Below are positions 10,531 to 21,249 of a DNA stretch of 64,000 bases, one piece after another. The notes below the pieces were generated by a model that saw only the letters and a list, made by a program, of their open reading frames with translations, ran no database searches and was not told where the DNA came from. The DNA comes from Gigantopelta aegis. Lineage: Eukaryota > Mollusca > Gastropoda > Neomphalida > Peltospiridae. The translations under genes and the position numbers were made by a program. The DNA lies in NCBI RefSeq assembly GCF_016097555.1, contig NC_054706.1, positions 54,706,009-54,770,008 of the forward strand, given 5' to 3'. The stretch's first letter is position 1, and every line of letters begins with the position of its first letter.

Positions 10531-11577
10531 TGAACGGTGCCCGTTGTAGTGGCGGTAGAAATTCATTACGCCGAGGGGAAAAACCAAAAACAACTAATTT
10601 TCATTCAGGGAATGTTCAGCGTTACCTTTACGAAATCATCACACTGGTTGATGCAGCAGCATCCAGGCTTTTCGTTTTAACAGAACAATGAATGCTTCAG
10701 AGGAACAACATGCAGGTGCTAAACAGCCTGCAAGATTCCTCGATTGGACCCGTTGAAGTATGGGATCAGTTGGGTCATAGAGAGTGAACTCATTGGGCTC
10801 TAGTGGTGTCGTTAAAGAAAACAAACTAACTTTAATAGATGCGTATCCCGCAGCGAGTGATCGGGGGGGGGGGGGGGGGCGTACCATTAAAAAACCAAAA
10901 CAAACCCTGAACCATTTGTGATGCAGTCTAACTTACTTTGTAATCATTATTGTTGAGTAGAAATCTAGACAAAATGAGGTTGGGTTTTTTCCCGCTAATT
11001 ATGACCAAATGAAACTGCCATTTATTAAGCGCAAAGTTAACAATTTCTTTTCCACAAGTTATGGGCTATTACAACAGTTAAATACATTAACACAGGCGTC
11101 GGAAGCGGAGTTGGGTGCAGGGTGGTGGGGAACTGATTCCACATCTCTAAAAATTATGCATTGTCTCCCCACCTCCATTTGAAAGACGAATTAATACAGG
11201 CTCCTCCAGTTGCTGGCATCTGCCGACGCTTATTAATAATATAATATTAATATTATTTTTAAGTATGAATAATTTATTATACTTTAAATTAACCTAAACT
11301 AAAGATCTTTTGGAGAATAGACATTATCGATCTCTTTATGGATATCAGGTTTTTAGTTGCTAGGTAATCGGACGTAATTTACAGTGAAAAGGAATGTAAT
11401 ACATTAATACATAATGAGCTGAATCAAATCCAGTTACCAGTCACCCACTTGCAACCCGAAAAAGGTGCTCTTTTTAGTTTACAGCTGCCCCTTTTATGTC
11501 CAGCTTAATAAGACCCATTATTGATGTGCCCTGATTATTTTGGTACTGCGATCCCTTTGACCAAAGACTAGGTACAG
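10531..11577. other. No gene recognised; poly-G and possible MITE
   Basis: A G run of about 17 lies at 10863-10879. A stretch at about 11096-11232 begins AGGCGTCGGAAG and ends TGCCGACGCTT, which may be a small MITE. A SINE tail fragment (CTCTAGTGGTGTCGTTAAAG) lies at 10799-10818. Confidence 0.4.
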
Positions 11578-11668
11578 CCCTGGTTACATTTTGTAGGTAC
11601 CATGGGTGTCGCTTTCCAAACAGGTTTAACTTTATTTTACAACCAGACAAAGCATTATTTCTGTTTAA
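11578..11668 (+). promoter_or_regulatory. Upstream region of the PAN/EGF reading frame, duplicated at 8094
   Basis: This about 90-base block ends about 40 bases before the ATG at 11708 and matches 8094-8183. Its position suggests promoter or 5' UTR, but the sequence shows no clear TATA box. It may equally be an interspersed repeat. Confidence 0.35.
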
Positions 11669-11707
11669 ACGTTCTACTAAGACGGAGTGGGTTTACTTTT
11701 TTCCACG

Positions 11708-12082
11708 ATGTTTTCTCTATGGATTCAAATGTTGGCATCCAGTTGTTTGGTTTCTTTTTGCCTCAGTTATACTGACGTGTTGCACTCTCAGTCCAGAAAA
11801 GTGATAACTTACGATCATTCTAGTTTCTACGGGTGTGTCGCTATGTGTAAAATGGCTCGTTTCTGCTCAACCTTCCATTTCGAGAGAGCAACTCTGCAGT
11901 GCCAGCTCGCCAACTTATCAAAAGAAAGCAAGATGGATGCTAATTCGTCCTCGGTCTTCAAACCAATTTCCAAGTGGAAAAACGGCTTAGAAGGGTCTTG
12001 TAGTGCCATCAAGTGTGCCAACAATGGGTATTGTTCTGTCACTCGAAATCATCAAGCATTGTGTGTCTCTGTGCTTGGATAA
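11708..12082 (+). CDS. Small secreted PAN/apple-like plus EGF-like protein, probably a first exon or truncated gene
   Basis: The frame from the first ATG is 124 codons; the longer form from 11687 starts with GTG. Residues 1 to about 21 are hydrophobic and look like a signal peptide. A PAN/apple-like stretch follows with the spacing GCVAMCKMARFCSTFHF then LQCQL. An EGF-like stretch near residue 97 reads CSAIKCANNGYCSV. The EGF should continue with more cysteines, but the frame stops at VLG*. It may therefore be an exon with an unseen donor, or a truncated copy. Proteins with this pairing are common in molluscs and are extracellular. Ligand unknown. Confidence 0.55.
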   Translation: MFSLWIQMLASSCLVSFCLSYTDVLHSQSRKVITYDHSSFYGCVAMCKMARFCSTFHFERATLQCQLANLSKESKMDANSSSVFKPISKWKNGLEGSCSAIKCANNGYCSVTRNHQALCVSVLG

Positions 12083-12598
12083 GCTAAATCTACCAAAACG
12101 CAAAACGTTAGAGGATCTAAGACTGGTTGACATTAAATCTAAGACTCGTCACGTGAGAGCCAGAAGGTCGTAAGAGGCAGATACGACCTAAAAGGTCTCT
12201 CTTGTTTGCATATTCGAAATCGCCATGCCTTATTACATATTGTCACAAAAAAATCGTAGCTGTGCCCCTAACAGCATCGCTTATACAGAAGGATTTCAAT
12301 AGTCGTAAGTGAATAACAGATACGAAAATAGACTGACACATACAATCGCAACTTACCTCCGATTTGATTGCTGTATATAATTTGAACATAACTGGTCGTA
12401 TGTGGTAGATACTCCCTTTTTAAAGGCAGTTCATTAAATAATTATGTTTGACGTGGCAAATACGACCCTGATGCATTCTCTGCTATCTACTTGTGACACA
12501 AATTACAAATTCTAAGTACAATAAAGCATACATTATGTAAAAAAATGTATGTGCTTGAATCCTAAAAAATAATATGACTTTTGCCGTTGTGAGAGCCA
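12083..12598. other. No gene recognised
   Basis: No convincing continuation of the PAN/EGF gene was found. The trinucleotide-poor, AT-rich sequence shows only chance ORFs. Confidence 0.4.
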
Positions 12599-12698
12599 CG
12601 TATGTCACATCTTCATAAATCAAGGCTAATATTCGTTCCTCGTATTCCTGAATACGAGGAACGAATATTAGCCTTGATTTATGAAGATGCATATGTCA
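12599..12698. repeat. Perfect hairpin with 4-base loop and flanking direct repeat
   Basis: CATCTTCATAAATCAAGGCT and the following bases to 12646 are exactly inverted after a four-base loop, ending at 12689. Arms are about 39 bp. TATGTCA lies at 12601-12607 and again at 12692-12698. It resembles the hairpin at 10368 in design but not in sequence. Confidence 0.8.
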
Positions 12699-13217
12699 TG
12701 GATAAAGGTTTGATACTGCATGCAATGAACAATTTGGAACAAACAAGAATCGTGTCTGTAAACATACATAGGAATTACAGTAACATTAATGTTTGTATGG
12801 TGTGCTTTTTTATGTGCATCATAATTATATGAATAAACATCATTTGGTGAATATTCTTGAAAAAAAAACCCTCTATTTTGAAGTGCTTTTTATCGAAGCA
12901 AAGTTTCCAACATCTAGTTTGTATCTGTAGATACCATTTTAATTCATAATAATGTTGTATGTGGTAGATACGACCAACGTACAAGCATAATACCACTGAT
13001 TTGCATGTATTTACTTATATGTTACGGTGATCTAGTTCTGTCTTTCAGCGGCCTTTGTAGATATACATGTAAACATTATGGAGTAACGACACTGCACATA
13101 CAAACACAACAGTAATTTACCCATACCAGGACCAATCCCAGAAACAAAAGACAGTGTATTCAGACGTAAAGTTAAAGGCGAATGAAGCGAATCTGTGAAT
13201 TTTAATTAACTTTACAG
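12699..13217. other. No gene recognised; intron-like
   Basis: AT-rich. A short cysteine-containing open stretch (GLCRYTCKHYGV) after an acceptor-like TTTCAG at about 13050 might be a small EGF exon, but no donor or partner was found. Confidence 0.35.
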
Positions 13218-13483
13218 TTAAGGGATATTTGCAACAGAATGATGATCAAGCAAAAACATAGCAACAGAAACAAACGGAAGGAATTTAAACGTGCAAGAAA
13301 ACAAACTAAAGAGTTTTTGGATTCTGACGATATTGAAACCTTGTCAACCGACACACACTACAGCACTTGGGAGAGAACAGAGATTGGGCATGACATAGAA
13401 CACACGACATAACCTGAACATAACGTAGCACTCACATAAGAAACTAAACATTATATAGCACAAACAGAACATTAGCATAACAT

Positions 13484-13531
<48 letters not shown>

Positions 13532-15150
13532 AGAACATGACGCAGCACACACAACAGAACCTGAACATGACATAGCAAACACAACAGAACCAGAATATGA
13601 CATAGCAAACACAACAGGACATGAACAGAACATGACACACACGACAGAACCTGAACATAACCTAGCATACACAACAGAACCTGAACATGACATATAGCAT
13701 ACACGACTAAGCTTGGCATATAAATCGGAACAAAAACTGAACATAACATTGCAAAAAGAACAGAAGCTGAACATAACATTGCAAAAAGAACAGAAGCTGA
13801 ACATGACAAAATAATCACCACAGGAAAAGAACGTGACATAGCACTCGCGACAGAACCTGGACTTGATGTGGTACACACAACAGAACCTAAACATGACATA
13901 GCACACACAAAATAACCTAAACGTGACATAGCACTCACAACAGAACCTGGACATGATAAGAATACTCACAACAGAAACTGAACATGATAGGGTACACACA
14001 ACAGAACCTGAACATGACGTGACACACAAAATAACCTAAACGTGACATAGCACTCACAACAGAACCTGAACAAGAACATGACAGAACACGTATACAACAG
14101 ACCATGATCATGACATAGCACACGCAAGAGAACTTGAACATGACATGTCACTCACAACAGACTAGCACACACAACAGAATCCAGAGGATCACTGGACACA
14201 CAACATACCTTGGAAAGATCACTTAAGAAGACTGCACTCAACATAGCCTGGAGAGATCACTGAACACATATCATAACCTGGACAGATCACTGAACACACA
14301 CAATAGAACCTGGAGAGATCACTGAACACAGAACAGAACATGGAGAGATTACTGAACATTCAACAGAACATGGACAAATCACTGCACATATAAAAAAATC
14401 TGGAGAGATCACTGAACACAAACATAATCTGGAGAGATCACTGGACACACAACAGAACCTTGTGAGATCAATGGACACGCCACAGCCATCAAACGCACAA
14501 CAGAACCAGGAGACAGCACTGAACACAACAGAACCCAGAGAGTACACCCAACACACATTAGAAGCTGGAGGGATCACGGGACACTCAACAGAACCTGGAG
14601 CGGACCCTGCATACTCAACAGGCCCTGGACATGGTATAGTGTCCACTGCTTCAGTATTTGATATTCAGTGCACATCTTCATTGGAAATGTAAAGCCTATA
14701 TCTTTGGAATGGGCTTCACTTGAACCCGGTGTATCCCAAACCAATGACACGCTAAACATAGTTTCTTCCTTAAAGGATGTCAACTTCAGTTTGCTTAACC
14801 ATTCCGGTTTGTCTGATGCACTAGCTGATAAACCAGGTATTCTTGAAACTAGTGAAGTACGCCTTAAGGCAGAAAAACCAAGGACATTATCTGCAAAGGA
14901 CTCCCATGGTCCCACAAAGACAGAACGTGTCATACACGACCTCAGATTTCCTAATGACTCATCAAGAAGAAATACGTGCCTCCAAAAAAGGTTTTGTACG
15001 GACAAGTGATACGATTCTGATTCACCATCATCAAAAAACGAACATGGACCATTATCACCAGATACGGTCACACACAAGCAGGGTTGGGACAAAGAAAAAA
15101 AGGATTTCACGAGCCAGAGTACTTTTTTCCCCTTTATTATTAACAAAAGT
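13218..15150 (+). pseudogene. Decayed repeat-protein exon with 10-residue repeats
   Basis: After an acceptor-like TTTACAG the plus strand reads as charged protein sequence (RKEFKRARKQTKEFLDSDDI), then as degenerate 30-bp units encoding TEPEHDIAHT to about 14160. A second block encodes TEPGEITEHT units to about 14560. A non-repetitive end reads GLSDALADKPGILE and, past a TGA at 15007-15009, NEHGPLSPDTVTHKQ. Stops and frame changes occur throughout the repeats, so it is not one frame now. A CA run at 13484-13530 grew inside one unit. It may be part of the same ancestral gene as the PAN/EGF frame, which is an inference from order and strand only. Confidence 0.5.
13484..13530. repeat. (CA)n microsatellite inside the coding minisatellite
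   Basis: About 23 CA units that extend the ATAGCACACACA part of the 30-bp unit. Confidence 0.9.
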
Positions 15151-16942
15151 AAAATAACTTTTTTTCACATATTTTTTTCAACCGGTGATTTTATTAGTAA
15201 GTACTGTTAATGTTTTCCTTTTTGAATGTTTGATCCTAGATGGTTTCTATTTACAAGCCTTCTCCTTTTTTAAAAATTAACATGTGGTTTGCAAAACTGA
15301 AATGTTTTAGAAGTGATGGTTCTTTCGGAATAAAGATTCAAATTTAACTTGATATAGGCTACTATTGGTAAATGACGCATTTAATTCAATAATGAGTCAT
15401 TGTCGTAGCTACCACTGTTTATGCAAATAACTAAAACACCTAACATTTTTCTTTGAGCGACCATTTTGGTGGCCATCTTGGATTCAAATGATGGTTTTTA
15501 TGTCCTAGTTAGCAAGACGTTATTATAAATTATTACCATAATCTGGTCCAATAAAGTCCAATCTTGTTTTGGCGTAAGTGAGAAATAGCAATTTATATGT
15601 TTTGGCAGATAATGCTATATAGTTACCATGACCTTGGAACGACCTTGACCTTTAACAGTGGGCATCCCCTCTCAGATATTCTTTATGATCTTAAAGTACA
15701 ATTGTGCCCAGTTAAGTGCTTTAAATGTGCATTTACTGAGTCTAATTTGTCCTTTGAACTTGACCTCTATATATAGGGTAGGCCCCTCACAAAACAATTG
15801 TAAGATCCTAAGGTACAATTGCCACATTTGATGATTTGGGCCAACATGTTTCAATATGGCACAAATTTGGACTTAAGCCACCGCACTTTAAGTGCTGATA
15901 GGTCGAATATGTCCTGGGTCAACTATAAGGCTTCGCTCGAACCTAATTATCGGTCTCATCAATTAAAATGTATTTATCAGCTATTGATAGCTTACCTAAT
16001 CTTACCTGTGACCAACTAGACTCCATTAGTTCTTAGATAACACAAGTCAAATAAAACAGTAGACATGTATCATTAGGAGGAATGAATTAATGAATGAATG
16101 TTTAATGACGCCCCAGCACAAAAAATACATCGGTTATTCGGTGTCCATTAGGAGGAACGAAGGGTTGAGGTTGTTGTGGTAATTTTATTTATGTGCCTCT
16201 ATCCATACATGGTCCAGGCACATCTATCCCATGTCCAGTCTCTGGCAAGGTCAGTGGCTGAGCATGTGACAGAAGGGTAATTAGATTGAGGGTTAATTTG
16301 AAATCAATTTATAATGGAGCGGGCATTTTGGCGGTGTCAGCCAAAAATAAAATTAATATTACAATTTTACAGTTATTTAAGGCACTAATTTTTATGGGCA
16401 GTCACACAAACAAAGAAAGAAACAAACAAACACAAAATTGGAGGAATTAAGTCAAGATCATTGAAATCTATATCAAAATGGTCTATTTCTAAATGTTTCT
16501 TGTATAAAATAAATAATAATAATAAAACAAATAATAATAATATTTATTTACAGATTGTCGAAAGTTACTGTAATCACTGTCATTCACCAAATGCAAATTA
16601 AAGCTAAATTTGGCAAATATAATTAATTACTATTTTGCCAAAAAGCTAATTCCTTAGAGCTGTAAATCTGTTTTATTTTGCTCGGCTAACTGAAACAGTT
16701 AGCCAAAAGTGCAATTTGCCTTCCAGATTTTCTAACCAAATTGCCAATAATATTTTAAATGCTTCCCCAACTCAGACAATAATGCATTGCTCCCTATGTA
16801 TCATATTTAAATCCACCATATCCAAAACTAGTCGTCACATGTTAATATTTGGACTGTGCAATGCAGACACTGTCACTATCCTGCGTCAACATCCTCGTCT
16901 TCTGCTTCCTGCCCGTCCAGCAGTCGGAACGACTTGTACACT
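15151..16942. other. Intergenic; repeats, no gene recognised
   Basis: Stretches such as ACCTTGGAACGACCTTGACC and the ACAATTG-rich segment at 15690-15860 look like interspersed mollusc-type repeats. A SINE tail lies at 16083-16150. If the frame break in the DUF4515 last exon is an artefact, coding would extend down to about 16876. Confidence 0.45.
16083..16150 (+). mobile_element. SINE tail fragment, type 3
   Basis: AATGAATGTTTAATGACGCC and CACAAAAAATACATCGGTTA mark a third tail type. A similar tail in the opposite direction is at 25699-25775. Confidence 0.6.
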
Positions 16943-17134
16943 TTATGCTGACGAGCATTTCTCAGTTTTTTTAAGGTCGTTCGCATACTGTTGTTCACAA
17001 AGCAGCTGTCGTTTCTGCTCCTCCTGCTGATGCAACACTCGGGTTTTCTGAATTAGCCCTAGCAGTTCGCGTCTTAACTGTCTGTTTTCTACTTTGATTC
17101 GGTTTGTGTGGTCTATCAAACACTGTAATGCCTC
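16943..17134 (-). CDS. DUF4515 gene, last exon found
   Basis: Acceptor CCTAAG. Encodes EALQCLIDHTNRIKVENRQL and RRELLGLIQKTRVLHQ, then QQYANDL. It ends at TAA (16943-16945) just after an A7 run (16966-16972 on the plus strand as T7). The other frame after that run is open for about 30 more codons to about 16876 and reads like the expected basic tail. Confidence 0.75.
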   Translation of the reverse strand, partial: EALQCLIDHTNRIKVENRQLRRELLGLIQKTRVLHQQEEQKRQLLCEQQYANDLKKTEKCSSA

Positions 17135-20100
17135 CTTAGGGTAAAAGAAAAAGACAAATTTAAACATGATATATGGTGCCAATAATTGTTTTAAAGCAAT
17201 TTTGACCAATAAAAGAGACAAAAGTATCCTATGGTAACTTCACAGGTCTCATTTAGTCATTTACAAATAAAGGAAAGGAATGTTGGTTCTAATGACACCT
17301 CAGCACATATTTTTAACAAGTAGCCATGAGGTATTTAACATACACATAGTCGAAAGGAGAAGAACAACACATACTACAGCCTTTGAGCAATAGTTTTAAT
17401 AGAAAAACATTTAATGGGTATATTCATTGAGGAGAATCAATCCTACAGTCCATTTCACCAAGTTTAAAAAGAAATGATCTCATACTTTCAAAGAATAAAA
17501 GATATGTCCTGTGGAACATTATTTTTAAACACAAAAGGAGACACACAGCACTATCAAAATAATTGATTTATTATCTTAAGATTTCACACAAAGAATTTGA
17601 GTTTTTAAAACATTTTAATAATATTTCCTATTACCAGTAGTATTGTCTATTTGAACATACCTTGTTTGCCTTTGTTTCCAGTGAGTGTATTCTGTTCTCT
17701 GAATCACTCTGAAACTCGTTTCTGCTTCAAAAAGTCAGACTTGAGTTGCTGGATGGCCTCAGAATGTTTGGCTCTCATTTGCTTTACTTCCTTCTCCAAG
17801 TCTCTGATCTTGGTCAACTGTACGGTTTGCAAGTCCTGGTGAAACAAATTTGAAAAAGATAATTGAATTTAGTGAAAAGGGAATGTTGAAAATTGACATT
17901 GACAATCTATCTTAAGTTAGGTCATTATTGGCATCTTCTTTGTGATCTTTTTGCATTTTTTCGGCTATACGTATTACATTTAGAATTAGTTAGGCATTCT
18001 TTAATTTTATTTTACACTTAACAGAACCTAATATTTTATTTTGTATATAAATATTGACATTTTAAAAATATTCATTGAAAGTGGTTGTAGCATAATTGAT
18101 GTATAAAATTGGTGGGTGCTATAATGCTACTAAAACCCATTCTACATACTCCTTGTATCATTCAATGGCAGAGACAATTTATGAAAAATAATTTTAACAA
18201 GCATTTTGAGTACTGCTAAAGTAATACATGTTCCCTACAGGGCTCAACAATTTTTCGTATCTTCTAAATTCAAGGGCCATAACTCTGAAAGGTGGGTAAA
18301 TCACCAGTAATCTTCAACTTGGTCTGTAAAGCTATATACAAATGATAAAGCTCAACAATTTTTCACATCTCTTAAGTTCAAGGGCCATAACTCCGTTAAA
18401 AATGGGTAAATCACCATGAAAGTCAAACTTGGTCTGTAACAGTATGTGATAAACCTATAACAAAAACCATCTAGAAAACATGGGACAGACAGACGGACTG
18501 ACAGACAGACAGAAGGACGGAGATGAAACCTACAGTCCCCTCCGGTTGGACCAGTAGGGGACTAATAAAACTTGTCACAAACATAACTGGTAACCAGCCA
18601 ATTTGGCCACTAAATGGGTGATTGATGCAATGTATAGCTTCATCAATTGTGCTAAAATGTAATGTACTAAATAGCATAATATATAAAAGGTGATGTGATT
18701 AATTTTTGCTCAATACAGTATTAACATAACCTGAGGTCTCACTACACAGATGTCATCTGCCATTGAAACCCATGTTAAATTGCCCAACTTCATATGAAGG
18801 TTGCTAATAGAACGGGTTCTCGTTGGCACTAACAACATACACCATTGCGAACATACATTATGTAAGCAATTATTTTCACTCCAAAATTGAGAACCTTTCA
18901 GTTTCAGTTTTTTCCCATATGACCGCATCTGGCTGTAGTACCGGTCCGAATAGGTGGTTCATTAACCGATTCACTCCCGCTGTCTCTTGCACTATGCACC
19001 CATGTCCCAAAAGGTCAATGCACAATATTACAAAATAACATGGGCAAAATACAACCAGAAGGCTTACCATTAAACATACATATTGTTTTAATTCTTCCCA
19101 AATTCCTAGAAGTAAATATGTGAACCACAACATATGTCACAATTAGGAACTATAGTGGACCGCCATCAATGAACTCTAACCCGGAAGTGATTTGTGTAGT
19201 GAGACCGGAGGTCAAACCATCCAACACAGCTCACCTTATATTCTTGAAGGTCATTCAACTCCTGTGTTGTTTTCGCTAGCAGGTGCTCCTTTTCTAACAG
19301 AAGATTCTCTAGTGCTGAAACATGTAACAGGACAACAATATAACACTAAAAATGTAACATGGTCGAATCATCTTTAATGTGTGCAATAGTCAAATACAAT
19401 AGTGACATTACAAACCAATATTTGGAATGGAGAGGGATTTGTAGAATGACATTCAAGCATTGTTTAATCAGAAGGAAGGCGGAACAATTTTATTTAATGA
19501 TGCACTTAACATTTATTTATGATTTTATGGTATCAGATACAATGTATATTATGGTTAATGACCACACAGATAAGAGACAAAACCTGCTTCTGCCATGCCA
19601 TGGGCAACTCTTTTCAATTAGCAGCAAAAGATATTTACATACACCATCCCACAGACAGGATAGTACATACTAAGGCCTTTGTTACACCAGTTGTGGAGAA
19701 CTGACTAAGACTGATTGCACAACTGGCAAGCACTTTACCACTGGGCTATATCCCGTCCCTACTGTTTAATCAAAGGCTATTAGGTGCCAATCATATAGTA
19801 ATTGCACTTGTAATAAAAAGGACGACACATACCAAAACCGTTGATTTGTCTTTTGGAAAAAAGGTTGGAATGTTCAGGAAAACACCCAAATGGGTCGATA
19901 GAGGTGAAAAGATATTGAAATGCATCTCAACTAAGGTAAGTACTCTAATAACTGGGCTGCAATTACCTCCCAGTGAGACCTTTCTCCTTTAATTTTAAAA
20001 TTACACTTTAAACTTTTTAATTTAATTTCAGTGCTACATTTTGCTTATCACATTTCATTAAATCCTCTTAAGATAAAAGTGTCTTTCAAGTTCACTCGCA

Positions 20101-20515
20101 CGTACCAGTGGCATGACAGCAGTATATACACCATTATACCCATTCTTTATGTCTGTGACAAGACATTTCTTAACACTATCATTTTTGCTTTGTAAAGAAT
20201 AAATATCAAATACCTTACCATAATTTCATTTCAAATCTTAGATTCTATGTTTTATACGCTGATCAAAAATATTCTCACTTATGTTAATATTTTCCAGCAT
20301 TTTAATGACCGACAGGTCACCAGAGTAGGGTGGGCATCAAACGGAGACATTCCGTGTTTACTGAATGTACCTTTTTTCTTGTCATCAAAATCTTCTTCCA
20401 TCATCTGTTTTTGGATCTGAATATTTCGTATCTCCTGCTTGTTATGATCACTCAGAGTAATAATAGTTGTCTGACGTTTACTTGTCTTCTTCTCTATGAA
20501 GCTCATGTATTCATG
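16943..20515 (-). CDS. DUF4515 coiled-coil protein (BBOF1/CCDC121/CCDC166 group), 3' exons, frame broken twice
   Basis: Four minus-strand exons (20515-20371, 19314-19235, 17835-17661, 17134-16943) join in phase by GT-AG sites. The product is almost entirely coiled coil. It begins HEYMSFIEKKTSKRQ, continues LLLEKEHLLAKTTQEL and IRDLEKEVKQMRAKH, and ends with the family-typical IDHTNRIKVENRQLRRELLG and REQQYA-like block. Members act at basal bodies and cilia or are uncharacterised. The 5' exon with the start codon was not secured. Exon three is 175 bases where a multiple of three is required, and an A7 run in the last exon shifts the frame into an early stop. Both are one-base excesses. Confidence 0.7.
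17270..17655. other. Intron of the DUF4515 gene
   Basis: No coding or mobile element was recognised. Confidence 0.5.
17661..17835 (-). CDS. DUF4515 gene, third exon found, one base too long
   Basis: Acceptor CACCAG, donor GTATGT. Neighbouring phases require a length divisible by three, but it is 175. Reading in from the acceptor gives LQTVQLTKIRDLEKEVKQ and reaches a TGA. Reading back from the donor gives FQSDSENRIHSLETKANK. The shift lies near 17718-17726. Confidence 0.75.
18240..18560. repeat. Dimeric interspersed repeat in a DUF4515 intron
   Basis: Two diverged direct copies of a unit with GCTCAACAATTTTTC and CAAGGGCCATAACTC lie about 110 bases apart. They are followed by an ACAGACAGACGG-type run and CTACAGTCCCCTCCGGTTGG, a combination common in mollusc DNA. 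Confidence 0.6.
19235..19314 (-). CDS. DUF4515 gene, second exon found
   Basis: 80 bases, phase 1 in and 0 out, acceptor TTTCAG, donor GTGAGC. Encodes ALENLLLEKEHLLAKTTQEL and then NDLQEYK. Confidence 0.75.
19471..19765 (-). mobile_element. SINE A, tail type 1, minus orientation
   Basis: The head at the right end (CACTTTACCACTGGGCTATA) and the AGCAGCAAAAGATATTTACA body segment identify it. It is more diverged than most copies. Confidence 0.8.
20371..20515 (-). CDS. DUF4515 gene, first exon found
   Basis: Acceptor TTTCAG and donor GGTACATT bound 145 bases, phase 0 in and 1 out. It encodes HEYMSFIEKKTSKRQTTIIT and further charged coiled coil to EEDFDDKKK. An ATG-led stretch at about 20683-20555 (MARKRVGDGEEG) could be an upstream start exon, but no convincing donor was seen. 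Confidence 0.75.
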
Positions 20516-20767
20516 CTGAAACAATAATTAATTTGTCATACATTCATATCCATAGTAAAAAATATGTATCGATTGAAAAAGATCCTCGGATCGGGCTGTC
20601 TTTGCTCCCTTGCTGCTTTGTGTGTGTGAGCCCCTTCTTCTCCATCCCCTACCCTCTTCCTGGCCATCACCAAAAAAAAAAAAAGTCATGGAAAAAAATG
20701 TAGTCTCCACAACATTTTGGCAGTTACTGTGTAAGAGATAAGTTTCAGTTCTCAATACTTGCAGCTC

Positions 20768-21053
20768 GATGCACGATCAGTCTAGGATCAATCCCCGTCG
20801 GTGGACCTACTTGGGCTATTTCTCACTGCAGCCAGTGCACCACGACTGGTATATCAAAAGCCATGGTATGTACTACCCTGTCTGTGGGATGGTGCATATA
20901 AAGATCCCTTGCTGTTAATCGAAAAGAGTAGCCCATCAAGTGGTGACAGCGGGTTTCCTCTCTCAATATCTGTGTGGTCCTTAACCATATGTCTGATGCC
21001 ATATAACCGTAAATACAATGTGTTGAGTGCGTCGTTAAATAAAACATTTATTT
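20768..21053 (+). mobile_element. SINE A, tail type 1, head truncated
   Basis: It begins inside the tRNA-like head, then has the full body and ends CGTCGTTAAATAAAACATTT. It carries a CAATGTGTTGAG variant shared with the copy at 36787-37112, so the two descend from one insertion. Confidence 0.9.
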
Positions 21054-21249
21054 CTTTCAATACATACATGTAATGAAGGAAAGTGACATAGAAAATTGAA
21101 TGTTCCATGGCAGTAATAAATGCTGCAGAGAATGGGAAACACCACTGCATTGCTGATTGTCATGGTTAATTGCCAGAGTTGTCAGTCTCACGACCCATCA
21201 CATCTCAAGCAAGCACTCTTTGTCAGTGAACTACATTCCAGGACAACCG

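Noticed and set aside
13344..14151. Minus-strand Cys/Val/Phe-rich frames
   Set aside because: They are the antisense of the ten-residue coding minisatellite on the plus strand.
20560..20700. Possible FH2 end (FFFGDGQEEG) upstream of the DUF4515 exon
   Set aside because: The phenylalanines come from a T13 run and the sequence after it does not follow the FH2 pattern.
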